From Thiohalophilus thiocyanatoxydans (GTDB taxonomy: Bacteria > Pseudomonadota > Gammaproteobacteria > UBA6429 > Thiohalophilaceae): DNA of 64,000 nt. The notes below the pieces were generated by a model, which made no database searches, was not told where the DNA came from, and saw nothing but the letters and a program-made list of their open reading frames with translations. The stretch spans positions 1 through 64,000 of the forward strand of contig NZ_SOQX01000008.1 of NCBI RefSeq assembly GCF_004366735.1, written 5' to 3'. Below, in pieces: positions 29,458 to 37,811 of this stretch; positions within the stretch are counted from its first letter, which is position 1; every line of letters starts with the position of its first letter. The translations under genes and the position numbers were made by a program.

Positions 29458-29748
29458 GTGGAACTGAATCTGGATGGCGAAGGCTTTCTGGTCGATCGTG
29501 ATGACTGGTCGGAAGAAGTCGCCAAAGAACTGGCCAAACAAGACGAGATGGAAATCGATGATCAGATCATGGATCTGATTAATCAGGCGCGGCACATGTA
29601 TGAAGAAGACGGCGTCGTTCCGCCGATTCGCAAATTTGCCAAACAGACCGGCGTCTCCTCCAAAGAGCTGTATGACATCTTCAAAAGAGGCCCGATGAAA
29701 CTGATTTGCAAGTGGGGCGGACTGCCCAAGCCGACCGGCTGCGTCTGA
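29458..29748 (+). CDS. DsrC-family sulfur-relay protein, both redox cysteines, no insertion
   Basis: The 96-residue protein starts at GTG 29458 behind AAGAGG. The C-terminal arm LICKWGGLPKPTGCV contains both conserved cysteines, 11 residues apart, as in true DsrC, whereas TusE has only the last. Yet the stretch FAKQTGVSSKELYDIF lacks the 7-8 residue segment (GKEKGNS in A. vinosum DsrC) that DsrC and TusE share and that contacts DsrAB. It is thus a DsrC paralogue rather than either standard type. DsrC proteins carry sulfur or a trisulfide between partners in dissimilatory sulfur metabolism. An intrinsic terminator follows. I leave the symbol empty because dsrC and tusE would both mislead. Confidence 0.85.
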   Translation: MELNLDGEGFLVDRDDWSEEVAKELAKQDEMEIDDQIMDLINQARHMYEEDGVVPPIRKFAKQTGVSSKELYDIFKRGPMKLICKWGGLPKPTGCV

Positions 29749-29774
29749 TCCTGCCAGGTTACTTCCTTAAGGCT

Positions 29775-29805
29775 AAAAGACCGGCATTACTGCCGGTCTT
29801 TTTTT
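29775..29805 (+). terminator. Intrinsic terminator after the DsrC-family gene
   Basis: AAAAGACCGGCA (29775-29786) pairs perfectly with TGCCGGTCTTTT (29791-29802) around TTAC, and the arm runs into seven T. It lies 27 bases behind the stop. The A-rich left arm may also let it work for the opposing gene at 29834-30541. Confidence 0.92.
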
Positions 29806-29833
29806 GTCCGCCCGTTTAACCGGGTGTCACCTT

Positions 29834-30541
29834 TCAACGGCGCGCCAGATAGACGCACTGGGTAAATTCCCGATCCTGATAGGGGTTGTAGAAGGTCACT
29901 GGCTCGGCGCGCGCCCCGCCAAAGACCCAGGCCAGCCGATCGGTGAAGTTCGTGTCGGGCAGCTCGTTGGACCACAGGCCGAAGACGCCGCCGGGACGCA
30001 GATGCCGCGCCAGTGCCTGCAGGCCGGCGGATTCATAGAACGCGTCGTGTCGGGTATCCAGGTGATGATCCGGCGCATGATCGATATCCAGCAGGATCGC
30101 GTCGAACTGCCGGCCGGGTTGTTCCGGATCGAGACCGGCTTCGCTGCCGACCAGCGCAAAAAAGTCGCCCTGCACAAACCGGTTGCGCGGATCCGCGCAC
30201 AGACCCGGGCCGTTGGGCAACAGGCCCTGGCGGTGCCAGTCGAGCACCGGTTCCAGCGCCTCGACATTGAGCAACTCACCGACCGTGTCATGTTCGAGTA
30301 CCGCCCGGGAGGTGTAACCCAGCCCCAGCCCCCCGACCACGACCTCCAATGCCCCGCCGGCCAATTCGGCCAGGGCCAGATTGGCCAGGGCAATCTCCGA
30401 GGCGGTGAACAGGCTGGTCATGAGAAAATCCTCACCCAGCTTGATCTCGTAGACCTCTGTATCCAGCATCAAGTCATGGCGCCGACGCAGACTCAACTCG
30501 CCGATCGGGGTGGGCCGATAGTCCAGCTCTTCAAATAACAT
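29834..30541 (-). CDS. Spermidine-synthase-like methyltransferase-fold protein
   Basis: The 235-residue protein has the Rossmann-type fold of polyamine aminopropyltransferases. It shows an N-terminal beta segment (YRPTPIGELSLRRRH), the nucleotide-binding loop VVVGGLGLGYTSRAVL (about 68-83), an acidic VEALEPVLDWH, and DAILLDIDHAPDHH where synthases have their catalytic aspartate. It is shorter than SpeE (about 285) and has no evident polyamine pocket, so the reaction is unknown. It points at the DsrC-family terminator. Confidence 0.72.
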   Translation of the reverse strand: MLFEELDYRPTPIGELSLRRRHDLMLDTEVYEIKLGEDFLMTSLFTASEIALANLALAELAGGALEVVVGGLGLGYTSRAVLEHDTVGELLNVEALEPVLDWHRQGLLPNGPGLCADPRNRFVQGDFFALVGSEAGLDPEQPGRQFDAILLDIDHAPDHHLDTRHDAFYESAGLQALARHLRPGGVFGLWSNELPDTNFTDRLAWVFGGARAEPVTFYNPYQDREFTQCVYLARR

Positions 30542-30650
30542 GACTTTCCCATGGTTTAATCCGGTTTGTGATCATAACAGTTGGCTCTCCCGGCACGCCG
30601 GTGAATTGCGCTATCATGGCGCCTTAATCTGAGCGCAGACTACCCCGACC

Positions 30651-31340
30651 ATGCAGATAGAATTCAGTCACCAACCCGGTCCCCGCGAACGGCACTTGCA
30701 ACGCAAGTACCGCAATCCCCTGTTCCCGGACGCGGAAACCATCGACGCGGAACAGGTCCGCGAAGCGCGCGAACAGGACGTGGCGGAGCTCGATCACTTC
30801 CTGCGCTATTTTCGCGATCTGGTTCAGGAGGCGGTGGATCTGCAATCCAACAGCGAAAGCGACGTGATCCTGGATATCAAGGAGCGGCTGGATCAAAGTT
30901 ACATCCAGTGCTGCGCCCTGCCGGGCAATCATCACGAGATCAAACAGGCGGTCAACCGGTTGATCGAGGTCATCATGGCGGCGGTGCGCCAGGGTGCCGC
31001 CAACGATCCGGTGGCACTGGGTAAACTGGACGAGGAAGATGAGGCCCGTCAGCTGCACAACCGGCTGGCCGACGAAGTCTTCGTTGCCGATCTGATCCTC
31101 CCCGAATCGCCCATCGGCCAGAACGAACTGGTGCCCGCCCTGTTGAGCGAATCGCAACAGGCCGTCGCCGCCGCGTTGCAGCTGTTCGATGCCGAACAGC
31201 TCAGCACCCTCTACCCGGAGGCGAAAACATTGCTGGAACAGCTCCAGCAGCAGGGGCATGCCCTGCCCGAAGCGCAACAGCGCTTACAACAGATCGAAGC
31301 GGCGCTGGCCGGAGCCACCGCGCAGGTGACCCTCAATTGA
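30651..31340 (+). CDS. Conserved hypothetical protein, helical
   Basis: I do not recognise a domain in these 229 residues. The sequence is acidic, without membrane spans or signal peptide, and is predicted helical throughout (for example EQVREAREQDVAELDHFLRY and the Gln-rich LLEQLQQQGHALPEAQQRLQ). Its stop overlaps the YcgL start by 4 bases, so the two are translationally coupled. A role near that small unknown protein is possible, but nothing further can be said. Confidence 0.75.
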   Translation: MQIEFSHQPGPRERHLQRKYRNPLFPDAETIDAEQVREAREQDVAELDHFLRYFRDLVQEAVDLQSNSESDVILDIKERLDQSYIQCCALPGNHHEIKQAVNRLIEVIMAAVRQGAANDPVALGKLDEEDEARQLHNRLADEVFVADLILPESPIGQNELVPALLSESQQAVAAALQLFDAEQLSTLYPEAKTLLEQLQQQGHALPEAQQRLQQIEAALAGATAQVTLN

Positions 31341-31597
31341 ACGCGGTGAGCTGCTATGTCTATCGCAGCCGGCGCAAACCCGGCACCTACGTCTATCTGC
31401 CGGTGGAGAATGACTGGTCTGACGTGCCGGAACACATCCAGCAGATATTGGGCGAGACCGAACAGTTTCTGGAGCTGGCACTGACGCCGGAGCGTCAGCT
31501 GGCGCTCTGTACCGGCGCAGACGTGATCGCCGCGATACAGGAGCAGGGGTTTTACCTGCAAATGCCTCCCGGGGATAAATCAGTGACTAGTCTCTAG
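31337..31597 (+). CDS. YcgL-domain protein
   Basis: The 86-residue member of the YcgL family (DUF709) shows CYVYRSRRKPGTYVYLP at the start and GFYLQMPP near the end. The family's role is not settled; a nuclease-like function has been proposed for some members. The last four residues (SVTSL region) and TAG stop fall in a CTAG cluster (31583-31608), so the C-terminus here extends a little past the family's conserved PP. Confidence 0.85.
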   Translation: MNAVSCYVYRSRRKPGTYVYLPVENDWSDVPEHIQQILGETEQFLELALTPERQLALCTGADVIAAIQEQGFYLQMPPGDKSVTSL

Positions 31598-32033
31598 GGG
31601 CTAGTCGCTGGTAACAACATCATGCCGGCACTCTTCCCACCAGGATCCTAACCGGAAGTCGTAGGTCACGCTGGCGGTAGCCTGCGTGACACCCTGCGAA
31701 TAGAAGGGCGTCAGGTAGCGCTGCGCGCAACCTGACCTACCCGGTAATTGACCTGCCTTGAGGGAACGAACCGTATTATCACGACACACTAGAATTGTCT
31801 CTCGCAAAGACGCCGAGCTCGCGGAGGATAATAATTAACTTTCTCTGCGCCGTGACGCCTCTGCGAGAGAACCAGATACAGGTTCCATGAGCTAGAAAAA
31901 GTCGTAGGTCACGCTGGCGCGATAGCCTGCGTGACACATCTGCTGATACGGCAGAATGCCAGGTAGCGCTGTGCGCAACCTGGCCTACGCCTCTGCTCTG
32001 TTACTAGCCCCTAGAACCTAGTAACTAGCACCT
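31583..32033. repeat. Repeat-filled spacer between YcgL and BolA genes
   Basis: Four repeats fill this gap. A CTAG cluster at 31583-31608 (GACTAGTCTCTAGGGGCTAG) and another at 32004-32028 (ACTAGCCCCTAGAACCTAG) form the outer ends. Two related palindromic units of about 85 bases at 31659-31741 and 31901-31988 both begin GTCGTAGGTCACGCTGGCG and end CGCAACCTG(A/G)CCTAC. Between them TCTCTCGCAAAGACGC at 31797 and GCCTCTGCGAGAGA at 31857 form an inverted pair. No gene is supported. Confidence 0.75.
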
Positions 32034-32034
32034 G

Positions 32035-32343
32035 TTATTTACCACCCCCGTGACACGGTGGTGAATCGGGGGCCTGGCCGGTCTCCTGCCATTCGTCCGG
32101 CGCGTAGGTGTGCAGCGCCAGGGCGTGGATCTTGTTCTGCAACTCCTCGGCCAGGACCTCGTTGATCATCCGGTGGCGGGCGATCAGGGGCTTGCCGTCA
32201 AAGCTGTCGGCGACGATCACCACCTTGAAGTGGGATTCGGAACCCGGCGGGACATTGTGGTTGTCGCTTTCGTTGATCACCTGCAGATGCGCGGGGTGAA
32301 TCTGCTGTGAGAGTTTTTCCTCGATGACCGCTTGCATGCTCAT
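32035..32343 (-). CDS. bolA: BolA-family protein
   Basis: The 102-residue protein has the BolA fold with the signature [20 protein letters not shown] (about 48-67), containing the conserved His of the cluster-binding site. BolA proteins pair with monothiol glutaredoxins to bind or pass on [2Fe-2S] clusters and also influence gene expression. The C-terminus ends CHGGGK, an unusual Cys-His-Gly tail. The gene stands alone. The stop is 2 bases from a CTAG cluster. Confidence 0.88.
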   Translation of the reverse strand: MSMQAVIEEKLSQQIHPAHLQVINESDNHNVPPGSESHFKVVIVADSFDGKPLIARHRMINEVLAEELQNKIHALALHTYAPDEWQETGQAPDSPPCHGGGK

Positions 32344-32501
32344 GTTCTGGCTCCGTTGTTGCTTTGGCCCCGCTGGATGCCGGGCGTAATAGAGTGTATA
32401 GAATAAATCATTATAACTGCGGCAGTTATAGGCGCGTCCCGATGGATTTCAAGCCCGCAGTCTGTGGTGTCTTTCGCTTCCCGCCCGCTCAGGCACCGAC
32501 C

Positions 32502-34934
32502 TCATCCGGATTTGGGATCGCTGTTCTGCTGATCGCCCTCATCGTCTTCGTCACCGTCGCCCGGTTTGGCGAATTCATGGCGGGTTTCAGCAAAGTCTTC
32601 CAGTCGCCGTTTGACCTTGTCATTCACTGTATCCCTGGGGTATTCGCCCTGCGCGTCGATGGCGCCGGCGCTGACGCCGGTCAGCACCTCGATGGCCTCG
32701 TCCACGGTCGCCACCGCGTAAATATGGAATTGTCCCTGCCGGGCCGCCTCCACCACGTCCTCGCGTAACATCAGATGGTCCACGTTATTCGCCGGTATCA
32801 CCACGCCCTGCTCGCCATTCAGCCCCCTGGCACGACAGACGTCGAAGAACCCCTCGATTTTCTCGTTGATGCCGCCGACCGGCTGCAGCTGGCCGCGCTG
32901 GTTGGCCGAGCCGGTCACCGCCAGGGACTGACGGATGGGGAGATCGGCCAGCGCCGATAACAACGCACACAGTTCGGCGACGGTGGCGCTATCGCCCTCG
33001 ATCCCGCCATAGTTCTGTTCGAACACCAGGGTGGCGGCCAGCGACAGCGGTTTGCTGCCGGCAAAGCGCGCGGCCAGATAGGCGCTGAGGATCATCACCC
33101 CCTTGGAGTGGATCGAACCGCCCAGATCCACCTCGCGCTCGATATCCACCACCTCGCCCTCGCCGACCCGCACCGTGGCCGTGACCCGGGCGGGATGCCC
33201 GAAAGCGAAGCGGCCCAGTTCGTTGACCACCAGTGCATTGACCTGGGCGGTCACCCCGCCCTCGGTATCGATCAGCAAGGTACCGCGACGAATCTCCTCG
33301 ACAACATGCCGTTGCACGCGATCGGCGCGATAGATCTGTTTGTCGATGGCCTGTTGCACATCCGCCCGGCTGACCCGCTCGCGGCCCCCCCGGCGGGCCC
33401 AGTAATCGGCCTCCTGCAACAGATCGTTGATACTGCGCATGTGCACCGAGAGTTTCTGGGTATCTTCCACCGCCCGGCGACTGTGCTCGACAATGCGGGC
33501 CACGGCGTCGCGATCAAAATGGTGTAACTTGTCCTTGCGGATCAGCGTCGCCAGCAAGCGGGCGTACAGATTCTGGTTGTCTTCGTTACTGTCGATGCTG
33601 TTTTCAAAATCGGCCTGCACCTTGAACAGCTCGGCAAAGTCGGGATCGTAGGCCTGCAACAGATAATAGAGATAGCGCTCCCCGACCAGCACTACCTTGA
33701 GGTTGAGCGGAATCGGTTCCGGCTCCAGGCTCACGGTACTGATCAGGCTGTACATCTCCGCCGGCGACTCGACATAGACCTGCTCGGCATAGAGCATCCG
33801 CTTGAGCGCTTCCCAGGCAAACGGCTGGGTCAACAAGCGATGGGCATCCAGCACCAGATAGCCGCCGTTGGCCTGATGCAGGGCGCCGGCCTTGACCAGC
33901 ATGTAATCGGTGACCAGGGTTCCCATTTGCGAGACATATTCGATCCGTCCGATCAGGTTCTGGAAGATGGGCAGATCCTCGTACACCACCGGCGCCCCGC
34001 TGGCCTGACTGTTGTCCACCAGCACATTGACCTGATAACCGCGAAACGACTGCTCCGCCTTGCCGGTCTCCCACATCTCGACCTCTTCCTCCTCATCGCG
34101 AAATGCGTTGAGGTTGTCGATCACATCTTCCTGTACCTCGGACAGATACTCGTTGATCGCTTTGACGTCGGCGTATTTCTCTTTCAAATCCTCAATCAGA
34201 TGGCCCACCGCAAACATGCCGACCTCGCGATTGAGCGCCTTGATCGCCTCGCGCAGTTCCCGCTGCCACTGACTGCGCTGATGGAGGATGCCGCGCAACT
34301 TGTCTTCCAGACTGCTGATTACCGCCGTCAGGCGTTGCTTCTCCTCCTCGGGCAACGCATCGTATTCGTCCGATTTCATCGGCCGACCGTCCTTGACCGG
34401 TACAAAGCTGAACTCGTCACGGGCGCGCAGCACGGTCACGCCGTGTTTTTCCGCCTCTTCGGCCAGTTCAACGAATACCTGCCGTGAACGGTCCTGAAAG
34501 TTACCGTGTAACTCCTGCAGGCGAGCATGATACTGCTCGGTTTCGAAGGCATTGGGAATCGCCGAGCGCAGATCCTCCACCAGCTGACGCATGTCATAGG
34601 CAAATGCGCTGCCCCGCCCGGCGGCCAGCTCGATGGCGCGCGGCTTCTCCGGGTGGGCGAAGTTGGCGACATAGATCCAGTCGCTGGCGACCGGCTCCTT
34701 GTCGGCGCACTGGCGCAGGAACTGGCTGACCATGGTGTGCTTGCCCATACCGCTGGGGCCGAGCACAAACAGGTTATACCCGTGCTGGTGAATTCCCAGG
34801 CCGAAGTGCAGGGCCTCCTCGGCCCGGTCCTGCCCAAGAAGGCCATCCAGATCAGCCAGTTGCGAGGTGTCATCAAATCCGAGCCGGGCCGGATCACAGG
34901 CCGTATAGAGGGCCGCCGCGTCGAGTGCTTTCAT
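32502..34934 (-). CDS. Lon-like AAA+ serine protease (LonB/YcbZ type)
   Basis: The 810-residue protein has an AAA+ part with P-loop GPSGMGKHTMVSQFL (about 58-72) interrupted by a long coiled segment (about 165-280). Walker B-like YLVLDAHRLL is near 343. A C-terminal Lon protease domain has Ser in EGDSATVAELCALLS (about 650) and Lys in GGINEKIEGF (about 693). The domain set matches COG1067 proteins such as E. coli YcbZ and lacks the N-domain of classical Lon. His replaces the usual Ser/Thr before the last Thr of Walker A. The acidic tail ends PGDGDEDDEGDQQNSD. Confidence 0.88.
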   Translation of the reverse strand: MKALDAAALYTACDPARLGFDDTSQLADLDGLLGQDRAEEALHFGLGIHQHGYNLFVLGPSGMGKHTMVSQFLRQCADKEPVASDWIYVANFAHPEKPRAIELAAGRGSAFAYDMRQLVEDLRSAIPNAFETEQYHARLQELHGNFQDRSRQVFVELAEEAEKHGVTVLRARDEFSFVPVKDGRPMKSDEYDALPEEEKQRLTAVISSLEDKLRGILHQRSQWQRELREAIKALNREVGMFAVGHLIEDLKEKYADVKAINEYLSEVQEDVIDNLNAFRDEEEEVEMWETGKAEQSFRGYQVNVLVDNSQASGAPVVYEDLPIFQNLIGRIEYVSQMGTLVTDYMLVKAGALHQANGGYLVLDAHRLLTQPFAWEALKRMLYAEQVYVESPAEMYSLISTVSLEPEPIPLNLKVVLVGERYLYYLLQAYDPDFAELFKVQADFENSIDSNEDNQNLYARLLATLIRKDKLHHFDRDAVARIVEHSRRAVEDTQKLSVHMRSINDLLQEADYWARRGGRERVSRADVQQAIDKQIYRADRVQRHVVEEIRRGTLLIDTEGGVTAQVNALVVNELGRFAFGHPARVTATVRVGEGEVVDIEREVDLGGSIHSKGVMILSAYLAARFAGSKPLSLAATLVFEQNYGGIEGDSATVAELCALLSALADLPIRQSLAVTGSANQRGQLQPVGGINEKIEGFFDVCRARGLNGEQGVVIPANNVDHLMLREDVVEAARQGQFHIYAVATVDEAIEVLTGVSAGAIDAQGEYPRDTVNDKVKRRLEDFAETRHEFAKPGDGDEDDEGDQQNSDPKSG

Positions 34935-35264
34935 GAATCGTCAATACCTTGGTTGAATACCGGGTTCCACACACGCCGCCACCCGGCCAACGGCATTCCA
35001 TCCTACACGATGTGCCTCAGAGCGTCGCCGGGACGGGAACCATCCGGAATTTTGTGTGCCCAATTAAAATACAGTAGTTTATCAAGGAAACATCATTAAG
35101 CTGTTGTTTTATAAAGGATTATCTCTCTTTTCCATGTAAACAGAGGGGTTGAAGTTTACAATTGTTCACCATATACACATTGTCAAGCTACGGGAATAAT
35201 CCTAAGTTGATAAACAAGTTAATTGCTAACACCGAAACGAACACAAACCTCAAGAGGCCAAACC
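34935..35264. other. Divergent spacer with likely Rrf2 promoter region
   Basis: No gene is seen. The part near the Rrf2 gene (35050-35264) is AT-rich and contains TTTACAATTGTTCACCATAT and TTGATAAACAAGTTAATTGC. Rrf2 regulators commonly control their own gene, so an operator is likely here, but I could not match a known site with certainty. Confidence 0.35.
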
Positions 35265-35693
35265 ATGAAACTTTCATCCCGAGCAGACTATGCCGCCAAG
35301 GCAATGCTGGAACTGACGATGAGCCCGGACCGGCCTGTGACCCTGGCTTATCTGGCACATACCCAGAACATCTCCATCTCTTACCTGGAACAGATTTTTG
35401 CCCTGTTGCGCAAACATGAACTGGTGCGTAGCGTGCGGGGTCCCGGCGGCGGCTATGTCCTGAACAAAAACATCGACGAAATCTCCGTGGGCGATATCGT
35501 CAAGGCGATCGACCTGCCGGAAAAAGAGAAAGCCAAAGACAACGTCCCCACCGGCCACGGCGCCCCGGAAAGTGCCCACCTGTGGAAAGAGCTCTCCAGT
35601 ATGGTCTATGACTATCTGAGCAGCGTCAGCCTGCGGGACATTCATGAAGAGCACAAGAAGCACTCCGGCGACAAATCCAGCCAGGCCGCCTGA
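35265..35693 (+). CDS. Rrf2-family transcription regulator lacking cluster cysteines
   Basis: The 142-residue winged-helix protein begins MKLSSRADYAAKAMLEL. Its recognition region ISISYLEQIFALLRKHELV and wing SVRGPGGGYVL closely follow IscR. Where IscR has three Cys and a His that hold a [2Fe-2S] cluster, this protein reads AKDNVPTGHGAPESAHLW, with no Cys at all in the chain. It therefore cannot bind a cluster in the IscR way and may sense nothing or another signal. I choose ATG 35265 because it starts the conserved fold. A strong terminator follows. Confidence 0.88.
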   Translation: MKLSSRADYAAKAMLELTMSPDRPVTLAYLAHTQNISISYLEQIFALLRKHELVRSVRGPGGGYVLNKNIDEISVGDIVKAIDLPEKEKAKDNVPTGHGAPESAHLWKELSSMVYDYLSSVSLRDIHEEHKKHSGDKSSQAA

Positions 35694-35720
35694 GTCACCA
35701 CGACAAGCTGAAATTAACGG

Positions 35721-35755
35721 CGCCGCTGTCGGAAGACGACAGCGGCGCGTTTTTT
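35721..35755 (+). terminator. Intrinsic terminator after the Rrf2 gene
   Basis: CGCCGCTGTC (35721-35730) pairs perfectly with GACAGCGGCG (35738-35747) over a seven-base loop and is followed by CG and six T. Confidence 0.92.
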
Positions 35756-35905
35756 ATCTGCATCGCAAAGTCGGACAAAGGAATAACGTGGCATCCGCCA
35801 GCGGATAGCGCATTGTTAACGGTATCCGGCAAACCGTCGATAGCCCGTCGTTTTATCCCTAAAGGGCGTTATCGAATCGACCTGCCTCTCGAAACTGGCG
35901 ATGGC

Positions 35906-36754
35906 TCACGAGTTGGCACGGCGTATACGGGCCTCGACCCGCGCGGTGGTCAACACGCTGTCGTCGATGACCTCGGGATAGAGGGGATAGAATTTTTCCA
36001 CCTCGAAGACCTGATCCCGCGCGGCCTGCTCCAGTCGCCGTCGTACCGAACGGGAGAGGCCGTCCATCATCAGCAGTCGCGGAGCAAGCCGCTGCAGATA
36101 GCGCTCGCACAGTCGTTGCTGCGCGTCGTCCTCCCACGCTTCCTGAACCAGGCACGGCGGAAACCCGTCTGTCGCGGGGTTCGTGCGTTCGAACCAGGCA
36201 CCGCGCGGCCTGTTGCCGGCACGTTCCTCGATAAGTTTTTCCAGCCGGTAGTTGACCGGGGGCACGTAGACGGCCTGCGGCGGTTCCGGCGGCTCGACAT
36301 AGAGCTGTGAGGCAGGCATGGCAAGCCACACCGGACGCGGCGGGCGCTGCCTCAGTTCCTCCTCATCCGCGGTGGAATGTAACAATGCCAGGGGACTGCC
36401 GTCGGTGCAGTCCAGCAGCCAGTATTCGTAATAGTCCCCCGCGGCAAACGGCACGCTGGCGGCGGTGACGGCCTCGTAAAGCTGCTGGCTGAGCGAACGA
36501 AGCTCGTTGGCATCGAGAAGCGGATGCTGCCCCTTCATTTCCAGCCAGTCCTGCTTGATGGTGGCGATCAGTGGATAACTGAGTCGGGGATCGTCCGTGG
36601 GTCCCATATTGCGCAGCTGTGCTTTGTCAGCCAGCGCGTAGCGTATCGCCCAGTTCACGCCATCCAGGCTCAGGGCGTGGGCCCGGCCCAGCTCGGCAAC
36701 CTGGATGACACCAATATAGGGCAACAACAGTCGCCTGGAGTACATTCTGATCAT
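35906..36754 (-). CDS. Conserved hypothetical protein, 282 residues
   Basis: I do not recognise a family. The N-terminus (MIRMYSRRLLLPYIGVIQVA) could be a short hydrophobic segment but is not a clear signal peptide. The middle is Pro-rich (VEPPEPPQAVYVPPVNY). The C-terminal third is charged and helical and contains DGLSRSVRRRLEQAARDQVF. The coding strand has the same GC-rich codon use as the housekeeping genes, so it is probably a real gene. Its stop lies about 150 bases from the terminator of the convergent Rrf2 gene. Confidence 0.7.
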   Translation of the reverse strand: MIRMYSRRLLLPYIGVIQVAELGRAHALSLDGVNWAIRYALADKAQLRNMGPTDDPRLSYPLIATIKQDWLEMKGQHPLLDANELRSLSQQLYEAVTAASVPFAAGDYYEYWLLDCTDGSPLALLHSTADEEELRQRPPRPVWLAMPASQLYVEPPEPPQAVYVPPVNYRLEKLIEERAGNRPRGAWFERTNPATDGFPPCLVQEAWEDDAQQRLCERYLQRLAPRLLMMDGLSRSVRRRLEQAARDQVFEVEKFYPLYPEVIDDSVLTTARVEARIRRANS

Positions 36755-37110
36755 CTCGGAGACTCTCTCCTGCAGCTTGCTCGTGCGGACGATCCCGACA
36801 TTGGCGAATCAGGCTTGTCCCGGCTATCGACACATCACCCGGGTCCGCCCGGGTCAGCGACCAGGCAGACAGTTATGCAAAGCCCGGGGCCCGTTCGAAG
36901 CAAAGCAAATGACAGGGACTTATACAAGGTCTGGTGCCGGTTCCAGGCAAAGCGCGTTACAAACAGTTATGCAAATCCTTGACCGGCCGAATACAGGTCA
37001 GCGGGAGAATCGATCACAGACAGGAGGGCTTTAAAATGCGTTTGATAACGCAGGAGATTATAGATGGAGTCGCCGCGCGAACCTGTAATGGGTCGCGCGG
37101 CTGACAGTCT
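36755..37110. other. Spacer with a short direct repeat and a hairpin
   Basis: I find no gene. ACAGTTATGCAAA occurs at 36869 and again at 36963, about 94 bases apart. GCCGCGCGA (37072-37080) pairs with TCGCGCGGC (37093-37101), forming a nine-base-pair stem 10 bases beyond the stop of the 53-residue gene on the minus strand. It has no T tract, so termination is uncertain. Confidence 0.5.
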
Positions 37111-37272
37111 TCAGGGCTTCTTGGGGGTGCTGTAGGGGACTTCTTTCTGGAAGGATTCCCAGATAGTGTCATAACCCACGTAACCTTTCTCATTAGCCTG
37201 CATTTGACGGGTTGTCAGAAAACGTGACTTGCCATCGGGAACCTTGGGTCGGGTTTTTGGTGCATCGCTCAT
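37111..37272 (-). CDS. Small conserved-looking protein of 53 residues
   Basis: The frame runs from ATG 37272 to TGA 37111 with a good ribosome site (GAGGAG 8 bases upstream). The product begins MSDAPKTRPKVPDGKSRFL and ends ESFQKEVPYSTPKKP. It is basic and soluble, and Lys/Pro-rich at both ends. I do not recognise it. It lies downstream of the HIT, FKBP and apr genes in the same direction, with an 86-base gap to the HIT gene. Codon use and the ribosome site support a true gene, though homology would be needed to be sure. Confidence 0.65.
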   Translation of the reverse strand: MSDAPKTRPKVPDGKSRFLTTRQMQANEKGYVGYDTIWESFQKEVPYSTPKKP

Positions 37273-37358
37273 AGTCATCACTCCTCAAATGGTTGAAACG
37301 GGAGGAATTAAAACAGGGTTGTCAGCCCCTCCCACCTAACTGACGTCAATCATACTCT

Positions 37359-37772
37359 CTAGCGCGTGTAATGTCCCTTTTTGGGAATCACATGCCGCAC
37401 GCCCCCCTGGGGATTCTCAACATCTCCCTTGTAGCGGGGTATGAGGTGAATATGGACATGGAAAATACTCTGCCCGGCCGCCTGACCGATGTTAACACCG
37501 ATATTGTAGCCGTCAGGATTTAACTCCTCGTCCAGTAATCTGCGCTCCTCGGTGATCAGTGCCATGCAGGCCTCGATCTCCTCGGGCGTCAGCTCGAAAA
37601 AGCTGGCGACATGACGACGCGGTATAACCAGGGTATGCCCCGGGCTCACCGCGTAGGTGTCGCGGGCACTGTAAGCAAGTTCATTCTGCAGCGATACGCC
37701 ACGAGGATCAGTGCAAAACAGGCACGGGTTATTGGGATCCCTTTTTTGTTCTGCTTTTGCTTCAGACGACAA
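37359..37772 (-). CDS. HIT-family nucleotide hydrolase/transferase
   Basis: The 137-residue protein has the histidine-triad motif SIFHVHIHLIPR (about 103-114) and an N-terminal CLFC segment (about 17-20) that could contribute to a zinc site. HIT proteins split or transfer AMP-linked substrates; Hint-type members act on adenosine phosphoramidates. In a cell with APS reductase, adenosine 5'-phosphosulfate is a conceivable substrate, since some HIT enzymes hydrolyse APS. That is inference from context only. It lies 39 bases behind the FKBP gene. Confidence 0.88.
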   Translation of the reverse strand: MSSEAKAEQKRDPNNPCLFCTDPRGVSLQNELAYSARDTYAVSPGHTLVIPRRHVASFFELTPEEIEACMALITEERRLLDEELNPDGYNIGVNIGQAAGQSIFHVHIHLIPRYKGDVENPQGGVRHVIPKKGHYTR

Positions 37773-37811
37773 ACTTCAACTCCCGCTCGCCCAACTTACG
37801 TCACTAACCAG

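Noticed and set aside
29458-29748. Naming the DsrC-family gene tusE
   Set aside because: TusE has one conserved cysteine and keeps the insertion; this protein has two and lacks it.
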